64,000 nt of DNA from Sipunculus nudus (taxonomy: Eukaryota > Annelida > Sipuncula > Golfingiida > Sipunculidae), in contig CM049314.1 of the NCBI GenBank assembly GCA_026874595.1, positions 68,508,300 through 68,572,299 of the forward strand, in the 5' to 3' direction. The notes under the pieces were generated by a model, which was given only the letters and a program-made list of their open reading frames with translations, had not been told where the DNA came from and did no database searches. A program made the translations under genes and the position numbers. Below are positions 39,701 to 51,900 of this stretch, piece by piece; within the stretch, counting starts at the first letter, position 1; the number at the start of each line of letters is the position of its first letter.

Positions 39701-40206
39701 GGTTTCCAAGGAGATTTTTCATGGACCTCTCAGTGTGTCAAGAATTAAGATTCTAAGTCTAGTCTTTATGATTTGTGCCTTGTTAACAGATGTTCACATT
39801 TTTAAAGGTCTCAAAAATAGAGAAAAAAATTCGTAAAAAATCGAAAAATACAGGTGGCGCCACCAGTCTGCAGGAAGTGATGTAACATCTCATGATCAAT
39901 ATGTATGCCAAAAATCATGACCATCAGTCAAGTAGTTAATGAGATATTGAAGTTTTTGTATGAAATTTTTGACTTTTCTGGGGGGTACTTTGGGGCCACA
40001 TAGCTCGAAGGATATGGGTAACAGAGACCTAATTTCTGGTTTCCAAGGAGATTTTTTATGGACCTCTCAGAATCCCAAGTTACAAGGTTCTAGGTCCAGC
40101 GGTTACGATTTGTGCCTGGTTAACGGACGGACAGACGGACAGACGGACGACGGACAAAGAGTGATCGCTATAGCTCAGATGACTTTCAGTCAGCTGAGCT
40201 AAAAAA
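36796..40206 (+). mobile_element. Tandem-unit, hairpin-tailed element with a Helitron-like element nested inside
   Basis: The 5' end has the palindrome TGACCCATGGGTCA (36799-36812) and GCTCAGCTGACT (36817-36828). The 3' end has its inverse AGTCAGCTGAGC (40188-40199) within the hairpin TAGCTCAGATGACT-TTC-AGTCAGCTGAGCTA, followed by A6. Between them, after the nested element (36977-38143), lie six units of about 337-347 bp starting near 38155, 38496, 38842, 39180, 39516 and 39853. Each opens GGTGGCGCCACCAGTCTGCA or a variant. A GGACGGACAGACGGACAGAC tail precedes the hairpin. The design resembles bivalve pearl/HINE-type non-autonomous elements (recalled). The ORFs in 38.2-40.2 kb are unit translations. 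Confidence 0.8.
36977..38143 (-). mobile_element. Helitron-like non-autonomous element, copy 1
   Basis: Read on the minus strand it starts TCCACAAAAACG and ends GTATTCTAG followed by host T, with A before TC, so it sits in an A|T site as Helitrons do. A weak stem (GTAGT...GGTTAC with G-U pairs) lies about 11 nt before the CTAG end. A strong hairpin, GTATCCGCAAAAC/GTTTTTGTGGATAC, lies at the other end. The core has units of 131-149 bp (about 280-bp dimers) with GGTGGCGCCACC at 37392, 37541, 37672 and 37820. It is inserted into the upstream segment of the 36796-40206 element: CTCAAAAATAGAGAAAAAT before it matches the ends of that element's units. The TACAA beyond the TC end is shared with copy 2, so that boundary could be 5 bp further out. 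Confidence 0.65.
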
Positions 40207-41648
40207 TGTACAAATGTGTATTCTTGTACAAACAATCAAACTTATCATTTAGTAGAGACAAAGCTTGCAAGATATCACTGGATATGGTCATTCATTCAGT
40301 CATAATTATAGACAAATTTAAGCAGATTTTGGCTCAATCAGAGATAAGGAAATAAAACCTACACAAAGCTCATACCTGCACAATTAAAATATATTATAAA
40401 AAACAACAAACGTACACACACAGTGACAGAAAAACTTTAATTGGTTGAGCAATGATTATTATTTTTATGACTAATTTCTTGTGGATCTTTGATCAGGAAA
40501 CTGAATATCTACATATAAACAAAAAGAACCGCTAGTTTTTGGCCATTACTTAAACATTTGGCATGGATTATAAAGCCCTCTTATTGAAAATCCAGAATGA
40601 AAAAGAATAAAATCAGAAGGCACTTGCTTCAGATGTGGCTATGACATTTACTTGACTCATCTCTTAAACAAGTTATATGATTTTATGCTGTCCTCCATCC
40701 TAAACCATTAAGGTAAGAAGTGATTTTTCCTGGAACTAATAAACAATAATTAGTTTCCATTTAATGCTGGTAAACCAATCAGTTCCACTGATTATACATG
40801 TGACTATAAAAGAAATGGAAATCTTTTACAACAGCATCGTTAATTTTGCATTAAATTTATCAGTCCCTTCCAGGCGCGTTGTAGTAATGGGCCATGACAG
40901 TCTTTCTTAAGCTACTGAAGACTAGATAGTCCAAGGTTACATGAGTGATTGTTCGAAAAAGTGCATTCCGGGACTGTTCCATGCACAATCTTCCTGGAAA
41001 CTTGTCCTATGGTGCTTTGGGACTGGCATTTACTTTAACGATTGACCTGTATATATGGCAAGGTGATCCACACAGCTGTACTCAAAATACCAGCTCCCTC
41101 TCAATTAAATAAAGTTGAAAGTGCACCACAAACAAAAACTCTCTATGCAATGTTAAGGAAAATAACACCACATTCTACATTTACTTTCACTGAAATGTTA
41201 TGAGATATACAGTACAATAAAAATATATGTTAATTGTAAATATGAAAAAAAAAACTGACCTAAATGCAGATTATTGTAACCAAAAATCTAAAAAATTATC
41301 AATTTACAATATAACTGAAATCACTGTTAAATTACAATGCTAAACTGATGCACACCAAAATTGTTTTTTTTTTTTTGTTGTGTTAAAGGTAATGGTATTG
41401 AAATGCAAAAAAAAACTTCAATGTAGCTCCAAAGTTGATGAAGGTACAATAGAAACAAAAAAATCTATCACTTTTTATAGAAAATTATACTTTTGGAAAA
41501 CAGAAATGAAGGCAGAAAAGAAAACAGAAAAAGGAATAAATTGAAATATTAAGTTAATTATGTCAATCCAAATGCACCAAGAAAATTTCAACCCAGTTGA
41601 CACTGAAAACAAGGTTGTCTAGAATTGAGGCCACTTTGCATGTTGATG
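40207..41648. other. No gene seen
   Basis: AT-rich unique intron. Confidence 0.5.
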
Positions 41649-42404
41649 TTAACCTACAAACATATGGTACATGGTATTTTCTTTTTTCATTTCTGCAAAC
41701 AATTCACCCAGTATATACTGTTTCAGGAGTTTTCTGCCTCGCCCATTCTGCCTGAGCTTTAAGGGGTTTATATACATATTTTGCATTTCCTTCTTCCCTA
41801 AAGCTTTTTGAGACCTGACTAGAGTAGGTTGCTCTAAAAACTGTGAGTATTGGGTACCACTTGTCAATTTCAACGAGGCAATGCATCCGGCTTTTAAAGG
41901 CCCCATAATTCACTGAATCGAGTGGGACAAACACGGCTGTATGTACACTATACTCGCACAACAGTCAGAACGGCTATGTTTAGTCATGTCTGGACTATAA
42001 GGGGCATGTGACTTCACAACTTTTTGAGAACAAGCTCTATCTCTACGTTCAATAGTCCCTATTGAATACCTAAGCTCTTGGAGTATTGTGCTTAGTGCCT
42101 CGATCATCAATGAACCAGTGGAATGCACCACTGTAGGAGCCAGTTTGGAGTGTAATCATGGCCTCGGTGATTGTGTCAGTGTCCCCAAACGTCCCGCCAC
42201 CCTGCATATAGTCAAAATAAACTGGGCTTTGTGAACCAATGCAGTCTCAAATGGTCCGATCCACCCCAATTCACATGATGTTCCCTCTGCTTCAAAGGAA
42301 GAATTTTGTCGTAATTTTCTCTCTTTTGTAACCCCACACCTTTTCCTGTCCCGCCTTGACATCACACACACAGATAACCATCCTCCCAGGAAACTGCAAC
42401 TCAT
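41649..42404 (-). other. Coding-like block with two in-frame stops, unidentified
   Basis: On the minus strand one frame runs from 42404 to 41649 with only two stops (near 42156 and 41910), which is unusual in AT-rich DNA. Readings include GVTKERKLRQNSSFEAEG, ILQELRYSIGTIERRDRAC and LKLRQNGRGRKLLKQYILGE; another frame is open at 41704-41961 (FRATYSSQVSKSFREEG). I recognise no family. It could be a decayed gene or transposon fragment, an untranslated exon, or chance in a GC-richer patch. Confidence 0.2.
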
Positions 42405-44298
42405 ATAGCCTGAAGGGTCCTTTGTACAAATATGTAGGTCAACAGATCTTCCAATATAAAGTTTAATAGATATTTCAGCACAGGTATAAGATTTTATCCA
42501 AAAGTATGAAATATTTTAGTAAATAAAATCAACCCAATACTGAAATACTGTTTTTTAAATGAGGATGGAGATAACCTTATGATAAGAATGATATACAATT
42601 ATTTTATGTCCTTCTGCATTTTAGGTTTTCTACTCATGGGTCAGAAATTATGCAGAATGTATAACCTGCTGTTAAAGTGGAATAATTGAGATTTTTTTGA
42701 GGATTGAGACATTTCTCCTACCTATAACTAAAGTGTAAGTCTTTGTCTCAATGTACGGATCCATAAATCTGCATATAAACACCTTGTGGTGTGCAATCCA
42801 TCAAATCTATTTCCCAGATATAAGATTATTTTATGGACTACCAACTAGTGCCTCTTTTAATTTCCAAGAACACCAAGCAAAAAGAATTAACCAAAATATT
42901 TAAGGTGCACCAGTGGCCTAATCCTGGGGCTATGTGGGAGATGTGGTTATTTTTTTCATCCGAGTATCACCTGAATCACTCAAGATTCTCTGTTCTGTTT
43001 TGATCATAACTAGCATGAGAGCACTCAATTCATTGCTGTTATTATTGCGCAAATTTTAAAATGAATTATAAATTAAATCTTTGTACAGTTTACTTCTAAT
43101 TATTATGATTACTTGATGACAACTGGTAAAATTTCTTAAGATTCTGAAGAGTTAACACTGCTATAGTAAACAGTTGCCTATTGTGGCTACAGGTGTATAA
43201 CATACTTCTGGTAAGGTCCTCGTTCCTAAAAGTACAACCTTCAATTGGTTTTGGTAATTTTCCAAATTTGGCATTAATATTAAAAGGAAGTAAACTATTT
43301 GAACTTGATTATGAAATAATCAAGGGGGAAAACTGCCTTAGCAGAAAAAAAAAGAAACTTAAAAAATGAAACCTATCTGAAGCATCAGAAAACTTTCAAA
43401 ACAAGTGGAGAAAAAAGGAAACTTGAAAAACAATGTTACTTTACATAGGAAACCAAGAGAATGAGTCCACAGAAAGACAGAGCAAAGAGTATTACATATA
43501 GCCCAAGGGAAGATATTCAGTTTCTTCATAGTAAGAACAATTTTATGATGGCAGTGGGTAAGGCATACATGTACTAAATAATACAAAATATGTGGCAAGG
43601 CTGGAAAAAGTAGTGTATGTGTAAGTTGAGCAAGTTTTCATGAGGAACCTAGTATTTGCTTAACTCTTCCTCTGCTGAATGCCTGATGAACCTGTGCTAG
43701 GAGAAGGATTCTATTTCTAGCGTTATTTGACACAAAAATTATTAGGCCTGTAGATTACTAAGGGGTCTTTGATTCAATTTGATTATCAATTATTTCCTTT
43801 CAATTCAATTCTTGATTCAATTATTGTATAAAGTCACAATATTCTGTCAGAGACATATATATTAACTAAAATTTTTCATCCCATATCATGCTATAAGATG
43901 AAGATAATTTGATATAACTGAGAATTTATGTTGACTAAGTAATATTTAAATTTTCTTTTCCATTATTATGCTAACATCTGATGAAGGATATAAGGTGACT
44001 TTCTTTGTTAAATGACAGTGCTACTTCATCATGTGTGCTGTTTATCTGTTCCTGGGTAAGCGCTAGAGACCAAAAAGGTATGAAAATGAATGAAAATGCA
44101 ATAATTTAAATTAATTTTTTCATGCCCGATTTGATTATCGATAAATTACTGGCTTTGATTCAATGAATCAATTATATTTGATGCATTGTAACAGCCCTAA
44201 TAATTACATGTAGGAATCAATAATGTTTTGGAAATGAATCAATTATATCAATGTTTTCTTTCATAATAAATCACCAATAATATGCACATACAAAGAAA
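42405..44298. other. No gene seen
   Basis: AT-rich unique intron with a TTCAATTCAATTCTTGATTC-type low-complexity stretch near 43.8 kb. Confidence 0.5.
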
Positions 44299-45188
44299 CT
44301 AGAATACTGGTAGTCGACAAGCAACTACGTGTATCTGCCGAAATCATAGTGGGATGGATGAAGTGAGGCATGGATTGAGTGGCAAGGGGAAATAAAGCGA
44401 GATGTGTTGCATATTAGCATGGATGTCTTCAGCCAAAGTGTGTATGTAGGTGGTGCCACCTACCACAAAATCCAGAAGCTATCTGAGTTGTATAAACATG
44501 CAAAATTTTATGCAGATAAGACAAACCACTACTGAGATATGAGTGATTTTATCCCATGGCAGACAAACAGAAGGACACTGTGCAAAAATGGTTGCAGGTG
44601 GCGCCTCCAGTTTTGCATATGATAAAGAGCTATGTGAGATCTATACACATGCAAAATTTCAAGAGGATACAGCAAACCAGTCCTGAGATATAAGCCAGGA
44701 TGTCTGCAACCTGAACGTGAATGTAGGTGGTGCCACCTGTCATAAAATCAAGAAAGCTATCCAGGATGTATAAACATGCAAAATTGCAGGTGGATAAGTC
44801 CAACCAATGAAGAGAAATGAGTGATTTTATCCCAAGGCAAATGAACAGATGGACGCTGTGCAAAAATGGTTGCAGATGGCGCCACCATTTTTAGTGTATG
44901 TTATAAAGCTATCCAAGGGCTACATTTGTGCAAAATTTTTAGCCTGATCGGTCAAACATTTCCTGAGATATGTGGGTTTATGTGTTGAAACAGATGCACA
45001 AATGGACACTGGGCAGAGAAAGGTCAGAGGTCAACCAAAAATGAGGGGGCAGCAGTTCACATGTGACCCGATGATAATTCCAAATTTTAAAAATTCTGCC
45101 CAGTGGTTATGGAGGAGTTCTCCGGAAACCGATGCAGTGGTGGCATCCAACTGAAAACATAGTATCCGCAAAACTCTGTTTTGGCGGA
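44299..45188 (-). mobile_element. Helitron-like non-autonomous element, copy 2
   Basis: Same family as 36977-38143. The minus strand starts TCCGCCAAAACAGAG and ends ACTACCAGTATTCTAG followed by T. Here the stem before the end is better: GTAGTTG/CGACTAC with loop CTTGT. The hairpin at the opposite end is GTATCCGCAAAAC-TCT-GTTTTGGCGGATAC. The core has fewer units than copy 1 (palindrome variants at about 44449, 44597, 44725 and 44876), which explains the 890 versus 1167 bp. ORFs 44630-44863 and 44972-45154 read these units. Confidence 0.65.
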
Positions 45189-45549
45189 TACAATTATTTT
45201 ATAAGTAAAATTAGGAGGCACACAAAGTATTAAAGAACATTTAATCTGAACTTCTATCAAGAGACATGTCGACAGCCCAGGCACACGTTAACCTTTCAGC
45301 ATAACAATAAACATATGTTCTATTACCATGAAAATAGTAAAAAAAACAACAATATAATTTGTTGAGTCCTTATGAGGTTACAACTTGTGCACCAGATATT
45401 ACTCCAAATTTTAATAAAAAATGTTCACATAAAATAATTGAATAAAAATCAGTGATTGGTCTTTTTTCCTTCAATCAGCAAACATGATTTTCAACCAATT
45501 CTGACCACTAGTGAGCTACTATTCCTTTCACACAGTATGCAGTTGCGGC

Positions 45550-46039
45550 AAGGCCCATTCCTTTTATGCGGTCACTGTTGTGGATAAAATGGATGTTTGT
45601 GTATATTATATATAATTTTTTTTTACATATGATACATATTATATATGAATAATATATATCATATATGTATGTATATTGTATCATATGTATTGTGAAAAGT
45701 GGCAGCAAAAGATTAAGAAAGCAACTGCTTGAATCAAAACAGATTCATGTATTGGGCAGATCACTCATCAGTGAATGTTTCACAGGCAAATGTATCACCT
45801 ATTTAACATAATTCAAATTAATGTTTGCAGGCGGAGAACGTTTTTCCTCATGGCATATGCTGATACACACTTTAATCCAGGAGAAACCCCTGTGTGACGT
45901 GTACAATTCAGCAGGATTCCTCATCCTATCCCATCCCTTAAAAATTTTTTGTCGGATTGGTCACTATATGATCCAACAAAAATTTTGTCAGATGACAGGT
46001 TGGATAAGTACAGCAACCGCATAAAAGGAATCGGTCCTT
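45550..46039. mobile_element. Small TIR element (MITE-like), ~490 bp
   Basis: The left end reads AAGGCCCATTCCTTTTATGC then GGTCACTGTTGTGGATAAAA. The reverse complement of the right end reads AAGGACCGATTCCTTTTATG then CGGTTGCTGTACTTATCC. Inside is a TA-rich palindromic tract (45597-45690) and the imperfect repeats AAATTTTTTGTCGGATTGG / AAATTTTGTCAGATGACAGG. No clear target duplication was seen; the exact ends may differ by a few bases. Confidence 0.55.
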
Positions 46040-46369
46040 TTTAATAGATATGTATGACTCTATCCACAATCGCGTCCATACGACAGCAGCATCCACGTTA
46101 TAGCTATGAAGCATAGCCCAATTCAAAGTATCACACCAGGGCCCTGCAGCAGAATGGTTAAAATGTACAATAACTTGGTGATAAATATCTGAGATTACTG
46201 TCAATATTCTTAAATTCACTACCCTTGTACATTATTGTTTTATATTTATTTTGGGGTAAATGCACCAAAGCTTACATTTTTGCATCAGAAAAAGAAAACA
46301 AAATTTAGTTGATTCAAAATTATAAGTATAAATATAATACTCTTCCTTAAATTACACAAAATAGGACAA

Positions 46370-46465
46370 AAGTCTGACACTAAAAGTTAACGGACAGACG
46401 TAAAGACTGGTATGGACAGTGGGTATACCATAATAGTCCCATCATATGACGGGCGTATAAAAAAA
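46370..46465 (+). repeat. DR1-bearing repeat family, isolated 3' tail
   Basis: Only the terminal part is present: GACACTAAAAGTTAACGGAC, then GGGTATACCATAATAGTCCC and the near-palindrome CCCATCATATGACGGG. The DR1 units are absent. Confidence 0.7.
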
Positions 46466-48480
46466 GTAGATATGTACAGTATTGAACAAAAGGCCAGAAC
46501 AGTATCAGCTCTCTCTATCTGGTGCTGGAAGCAGCTGGTCAGGCCACTTTAAGGAAAGCCCAAGGCTGGACAAGTGTCATTGATCAAGAACAAGTCAAAA
46601 TGATGGATGCTAACATCGCGAGTCCCCAGAGTCTCTTTTATGAAGTCTCAAGCCAAAATGAACCATATCGCTGTTTTCCCACATGACTGCCAACTGCTCA
46701 GTACATTGTTGACTCTTCAGGACTGGAGGCTTAAAAAGCTTCCCCGCAGGTCTGACATCCCTGAAGTACATGCAAATCAATAGACCTAAGCAGATCTGTT
46801 TTAATCCCTGAAGAGCGACACAGAGAACTAAGCCAACCTTGCTGCTGCGCATATTTCAATCTTTATTAGTTCATCATGATCATAGGAAAATAGAATCAGG
46901 GGATAAAAAATAAGTTTCGCTGAAAGGGTAGATAGATTCTCTTTGGTTTAGTTTACTAAGGAACAGAGCCAATTTAAACAAGAATTGTATTGCTGGCAAG
47001 CGTTCAACTGTTACTAGGCCTGCAGCACAGAACTGCCTATCCCAAATGGTGCTGCTATGATGTTTCAGAGAAAAGAGCCATTACCTGTTTTATTATCTCT
47101 GTGGTTACAGATTAAGAATAATAGAATTAACTAGGGAAAACTAATCACCACTTTACTTTAATTGCTGTATCTACAATACTGAGATTAAAATCATTTACTG
47201 ATTTAACACTCTGAAAACTATAATGGAATCTCAATTTCAAATACACCTCCCAAAATTAAAGATAAGGATAAATATTTATACATATCATAAAGATGTTAAG
47301 AAAATTTTCCGTGACTGATTGGAATATGATAAACCATTTAATAATATTTTATGATAAAACACTCAAGCGTGTATAACATTTATTAACATATTTAATTAGA
47401 CCATTTGTATAAATATTTATAATAGATATACAACATATTAGTAAAATCATTTACAAAATTCTCAATGCTTATTGCAAACTTCATATAGGACCAAGGAACT
47501 GGTTCAAGGAAAAATATTAGACATCCTTGTCAACACATTTACTTACAATATACTGATTGATTTGGCAAAAATACATCAAAATCAAGATTGCCGAAAAATC
47601 CTCTGGATGTGAATGATACCTGGATGAAATAACACAGCATGGAAGTGGATCAATAATCTTCTTTGAGGCAGAAATTTCCCATGAAGATTAATAGCTGTGG
47701 CTGACAGACCGCCATACAAAACATGGACCTGTCGGGGCAATCAATGCTAACCAGGGTTATTAACTCCAGCATATAGAACAGCACTCATGGAGCACATACC
47801 TAAACCAAAGTAGAAAAAATTTCTACTGGATTAACCACTTAATCCTTGAGCCACCAAAATATAATCATTTTAGATTATAATAATGGAATATTCCCTGGCT
47901 GCTAACAGGCACACAAACAAACTAACAAACAGACACACAAATGAGGTTGAAAACATAACAAAAGTCAGGGATCTATTTAAACACTCGAATCAGCCAAAGG
48001 TTGATGAGAATCCCTTTTACATATAAAAGGAATTTCTAATTTTTTTAACAGCAAATAAATTAGAATGGTTAAAAAAAACAATGCCAACACATTGACATTT
48101 GAGACAATAGCACATTGGGTTGTGCTGTCAGATAGCCAACATGACACAATTCCCCTTACAAACTGACAAATTTGTTTAACTTTTCTTATGGGGATGAAAA
48201 CTGGTTTTATGAGCTAATAATGAGAACTATTCAAACTAAAAAGATGACAACAGCAAAACTGAGACATGCCTGACCTACTGAACCAACAGTTCATATAAAA
48301 TTTGTCAGGGCCTGACTTCTGGTCTAATATGTTTGTCTGTGAGTGAGCAAAGTATGTGTAAAATTTATACATGGATTTAATTTTAAATGGCATCCAGTTG
48401 GTGTGATTTCAGACAACCAAATATTTCTACTGACAAACCAAAAATAAAAGTGTAAACAATTCAGAAATGCTAGTTCAGTC
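46466..48480. other. No gene seen
   Basis: AT-rich unique intron. Confidence 0.5.
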
Positions 48481-48684
48481 TTACTTACACTGCTTTGCAG
48501 TAACAGAAGACAATTTACATGATGTTGCTAGGATATGCTGACAGTGCTCTCTAGGAAAAGAGGATTAGACTGCTTTAAGCAAATTGGATCAGCTGCAGCA
48601 AGAGTGTGAAGAAACCTGACCTGAGTGGCACTGGCTACTTAAATCACGTGGCCCATAAAGGGCATGTATTTACTTCACTGTCAG

Positions 48685-48699
48685 ATCAAAGGCTTTGAT
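48685..48699. promoter_or_regulatory. Candidate paired TCF/LEF site
   Basis: ATCAAAGGCTTTGAT is a 15-bp palindrome made of two opposed TCF/LEF cores (ATCAAAG). It lies in a GC-richer 48.5-48.9 kb stretch of the glypican intron. Motif match only. Confidence 0.3.
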
Positions 48700-48900
48700 G
48701 TGATCACAGTAACCTGGATTGAACCACTGGTACAGGCCTGCGACAGAAGCTAATGGGATATATTATAAGCCTCACACCTGTGCAGCTACCGCCCCATCGC
48801 CTAGCTTCCATATCCATGACAACTACACAGACAGCCAAGAAGCTATAACCATTGACATTAAAGCATTAAAGCGCACTGTTTCACTGTTATCTGTCACATG

Positions 48901-51900
48901 ATGTCATATTTAAACTCAACACTGTCTGTGTATGACAATAACAAGTAGCATTAAAGTCTCTCAAATACAGATTAAAAATGCAGCCAACTGGCTGGTAATA
49001 GATAAAACCCAACATTCATATAATGCTCTTTCTACTGTAAGCAGCACTTTTAAAATGACTGTCCATTATCTACTTTTATGTTTGTAAACTTTTTTTAACA
49101 TTAAATATTAAAGGGAATTAAGGTCTTGACAGAAATAATGGATTTTTTATTCATATGACATCTTATGAATCTGGCATATCCTGAATTTACCACACACACA
49201 CACACCTGCCCCCTTGCCAAAAAGTTAATTTCAACAAAAAATTTAAAAAACAATAAATGAGCAATAATAAATGTCTTGCATTAAGGATGCATATGGTAGA
49301 AGGGTTTGGGTAAATATCTGTCCTATTCTACACTTTTCGGGTTGGCCTATGACCCGGTGGGTTTTATCTAGGTGAGGTAATGACCTACATCAGGTATTGG
49401 TGTTGATATGTCATTGTCAAGATCACAATCTGTGCATCTGATCAGTATGAACATTTAAAATCTGCTGATAGTTAACACTGCAATTGGCAGCCAACCTATA
49501 TAATATAATAATCACTATCTCAATGGGTCATACTTGAAACATGCTGCGACATATGACTATGCTGCTTCAAGGGTGTCTATTTGGCATTCTGTGCCCCACT
49601 TTAACCTGATTAAGAAACAAAGGAATTCTACACAGTGAACATATATATACTGACTATCAACCAGCCTGTCTAGAGTATGCACCTGGCTCTCAGTAATAAT
49701 GAAACTAAAGAGCCTAGCCAACAATAGAGATAAGTAACACAGCTACTAGGTCACCAATGCTTGCCAAATAAAATGTTATATCCCTCCTTGTCCACAATGT
49801 TACAAACATCGCCACCCCATATCCTTTAATTCAATTATCCTCTTCTGCAATTAAGAGTCAGAGATATGTGGATGCCTCAGATAAATATTAAATGAATTTT
49901 CAGTTGTGCCAGTCTCCTAGTGGGTGGATCAGAACTAAAAGACAGGTGTCACTGGTGCTATCACTAAGTGGAGAAAGCAGAACTAAAAGACAGGTATGTT
50001 CTGGTAATGAATTATTACTGATTACATCTTGGATTCTGGCCTTTGTTGAGATAGCACTCACATATATATAAAGAGGCCATTGCAATATACGGGTTGTGCC
50101 TGAATGTTACCTATTTTTTTAACAAGAGGAACAAATCATGATTTTATAGTTATTGGTATTACACAGTAAACCCTGTGGCAGGAACCTACAGAAAACTTCA
50201 ACCTTTCTGACATTTGACAAGAATAGGGTTTAACAGGGCTGCCAGCAGCTAACTCTAAAAAAAATTTCCTGACTTCCCCTGACTATTACCCGACTTTCAG
50301 TTGGTTTTCAAGGAAAAATCATCACATAAATTTTGAATTCGGTCTCAAAAACATCAGTTTACAGCCAACTCAACACAAAACTTCAATGGAACAATGTATG
50401 GAACACCATATCACATGTACATCAGATCCTGCTTGTTTAATATAACTGCGTAAAAACACAATTGGACCATTTTTATAATTGTTTGTGTCACATGCTGCAC
50501 GTTTCCATACTCTGCATCATCAACCTTAAATTTTTATACCAAACAACAATTAAAGGGAAACAAGATTAATGTGCAAACTGACCACATTTTTATAAGAGAT
50601 GGCAAACTCTTTCAACCGGATAACTAACTTGGATCGCCATGGCCATTAAAAATTCCCTTACTTTCCCCTGACCCCCGGCAACCCAATTACCGATAAAAAG
50701 CTAATTAAGAGTTGCCATTGACCCAACCAAAGTACCTCATAGAAAAGATTATGCTTTAAACAAAGCACAACTGATTTGACAACATATGGAAAATTTTTTA
50801 TTCTTCAGACTTCACTGCTGGATGCTTGCTCACACATTGCTAATGTCGCCTATGATGTGTCCTGATGTGCCACTGGCTTATACTTCGGGAACATCAGGGT
50901 AACACTGAGACACAGCTGGGTGACACTGGGAAGTGACAGAAATTTGGAGACAAATCAAGACATTTCAAACATGCTCAAAAATCATTTGAATGGGAAAGAT
51001 ACCAGGACACATTGGAGTGAAGTCAGGCCATGGATAATCATTACTTAAGACCTTGGCCTCTTGCCAATGGTTTACAGGCCTTAACTCCTACGCGAGAAGG
51101 GATCTGTATACAATACCACATGATTTTCCATACTCAATAAAAATCCAGACCAAAGTCCCTCCAGCCATGACTCAGACTAGAGTAATCAAAGGATTGGTTT
51201 ATCAACACAGTTAGTGGGTGCATGTACTCAATAATTATATACACTGCACATGATTGCTAAAGATTTTTTAGGATAAACCTGTCCACTGGCCATTGGTATC
51301 AAGGGTTTCCATGCAACGGAAGCCTGTGTGTGTACAATTACAGTGGCATATGCAGCCAAAATGTGAACCTTTTACCTAGCGGTGGGCCGATCATCAAGTT
51401 TTATCGAAAGTCAGTCAGTTTGCTGCCACTTTCAAGCACTCGATTCCAAAAGGCAACTATTGATTTCATCATAATAATGATTGTTTTCTTTCAAGCATGC
51501 CTTTATGTTATAGGCAAAAATTATTCTTCCATTTTTAACCACATTCCGCGCTTCATATTATGAGTCTGTTTTCCACATAACTTCTGTATGTAACAGAGTA
51601 TGACACGGTAGATGCGAGAACTGAGGACTTATTAAACTTGTTATATGTGAAATTGCAGGTAGCTGCAGAATTAGCAGAGAGTTTTCTCACGAGATGTTCA
51701 TTGCAAAATATGGGAGGGATGGCGTTAAAATAAAAATATAAATTCTCCAGGCCTATGCCAATTTTGCTAGATTCTCTTAGAAATAATCTATCCAACTGAT
51801 GCCAGGTGCCGCTTTTTAGGCGGTCCTTAAAAAATTCTTTGTTGGGGTTAACCCGGTCGGTCGAGTATTTGGATATCGCCTGGAATTTTTTTTTTTACCA

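Noticed and set aside
38240-40202. Series of similar ORFs (MGNRDLISxFHGDFSW), apparent gene family
   Set aside because: They are translations of six tandem DNA units of one mobile element; several reading frames on both strands are open alike.
36977-40206. Regularly spaced repeats, considered as a CRISPR-like array
   Set aside because: Units are 280-340 bp long with no short direct repeat/spacer pattern, and the DNA is clearly eukaryotic.
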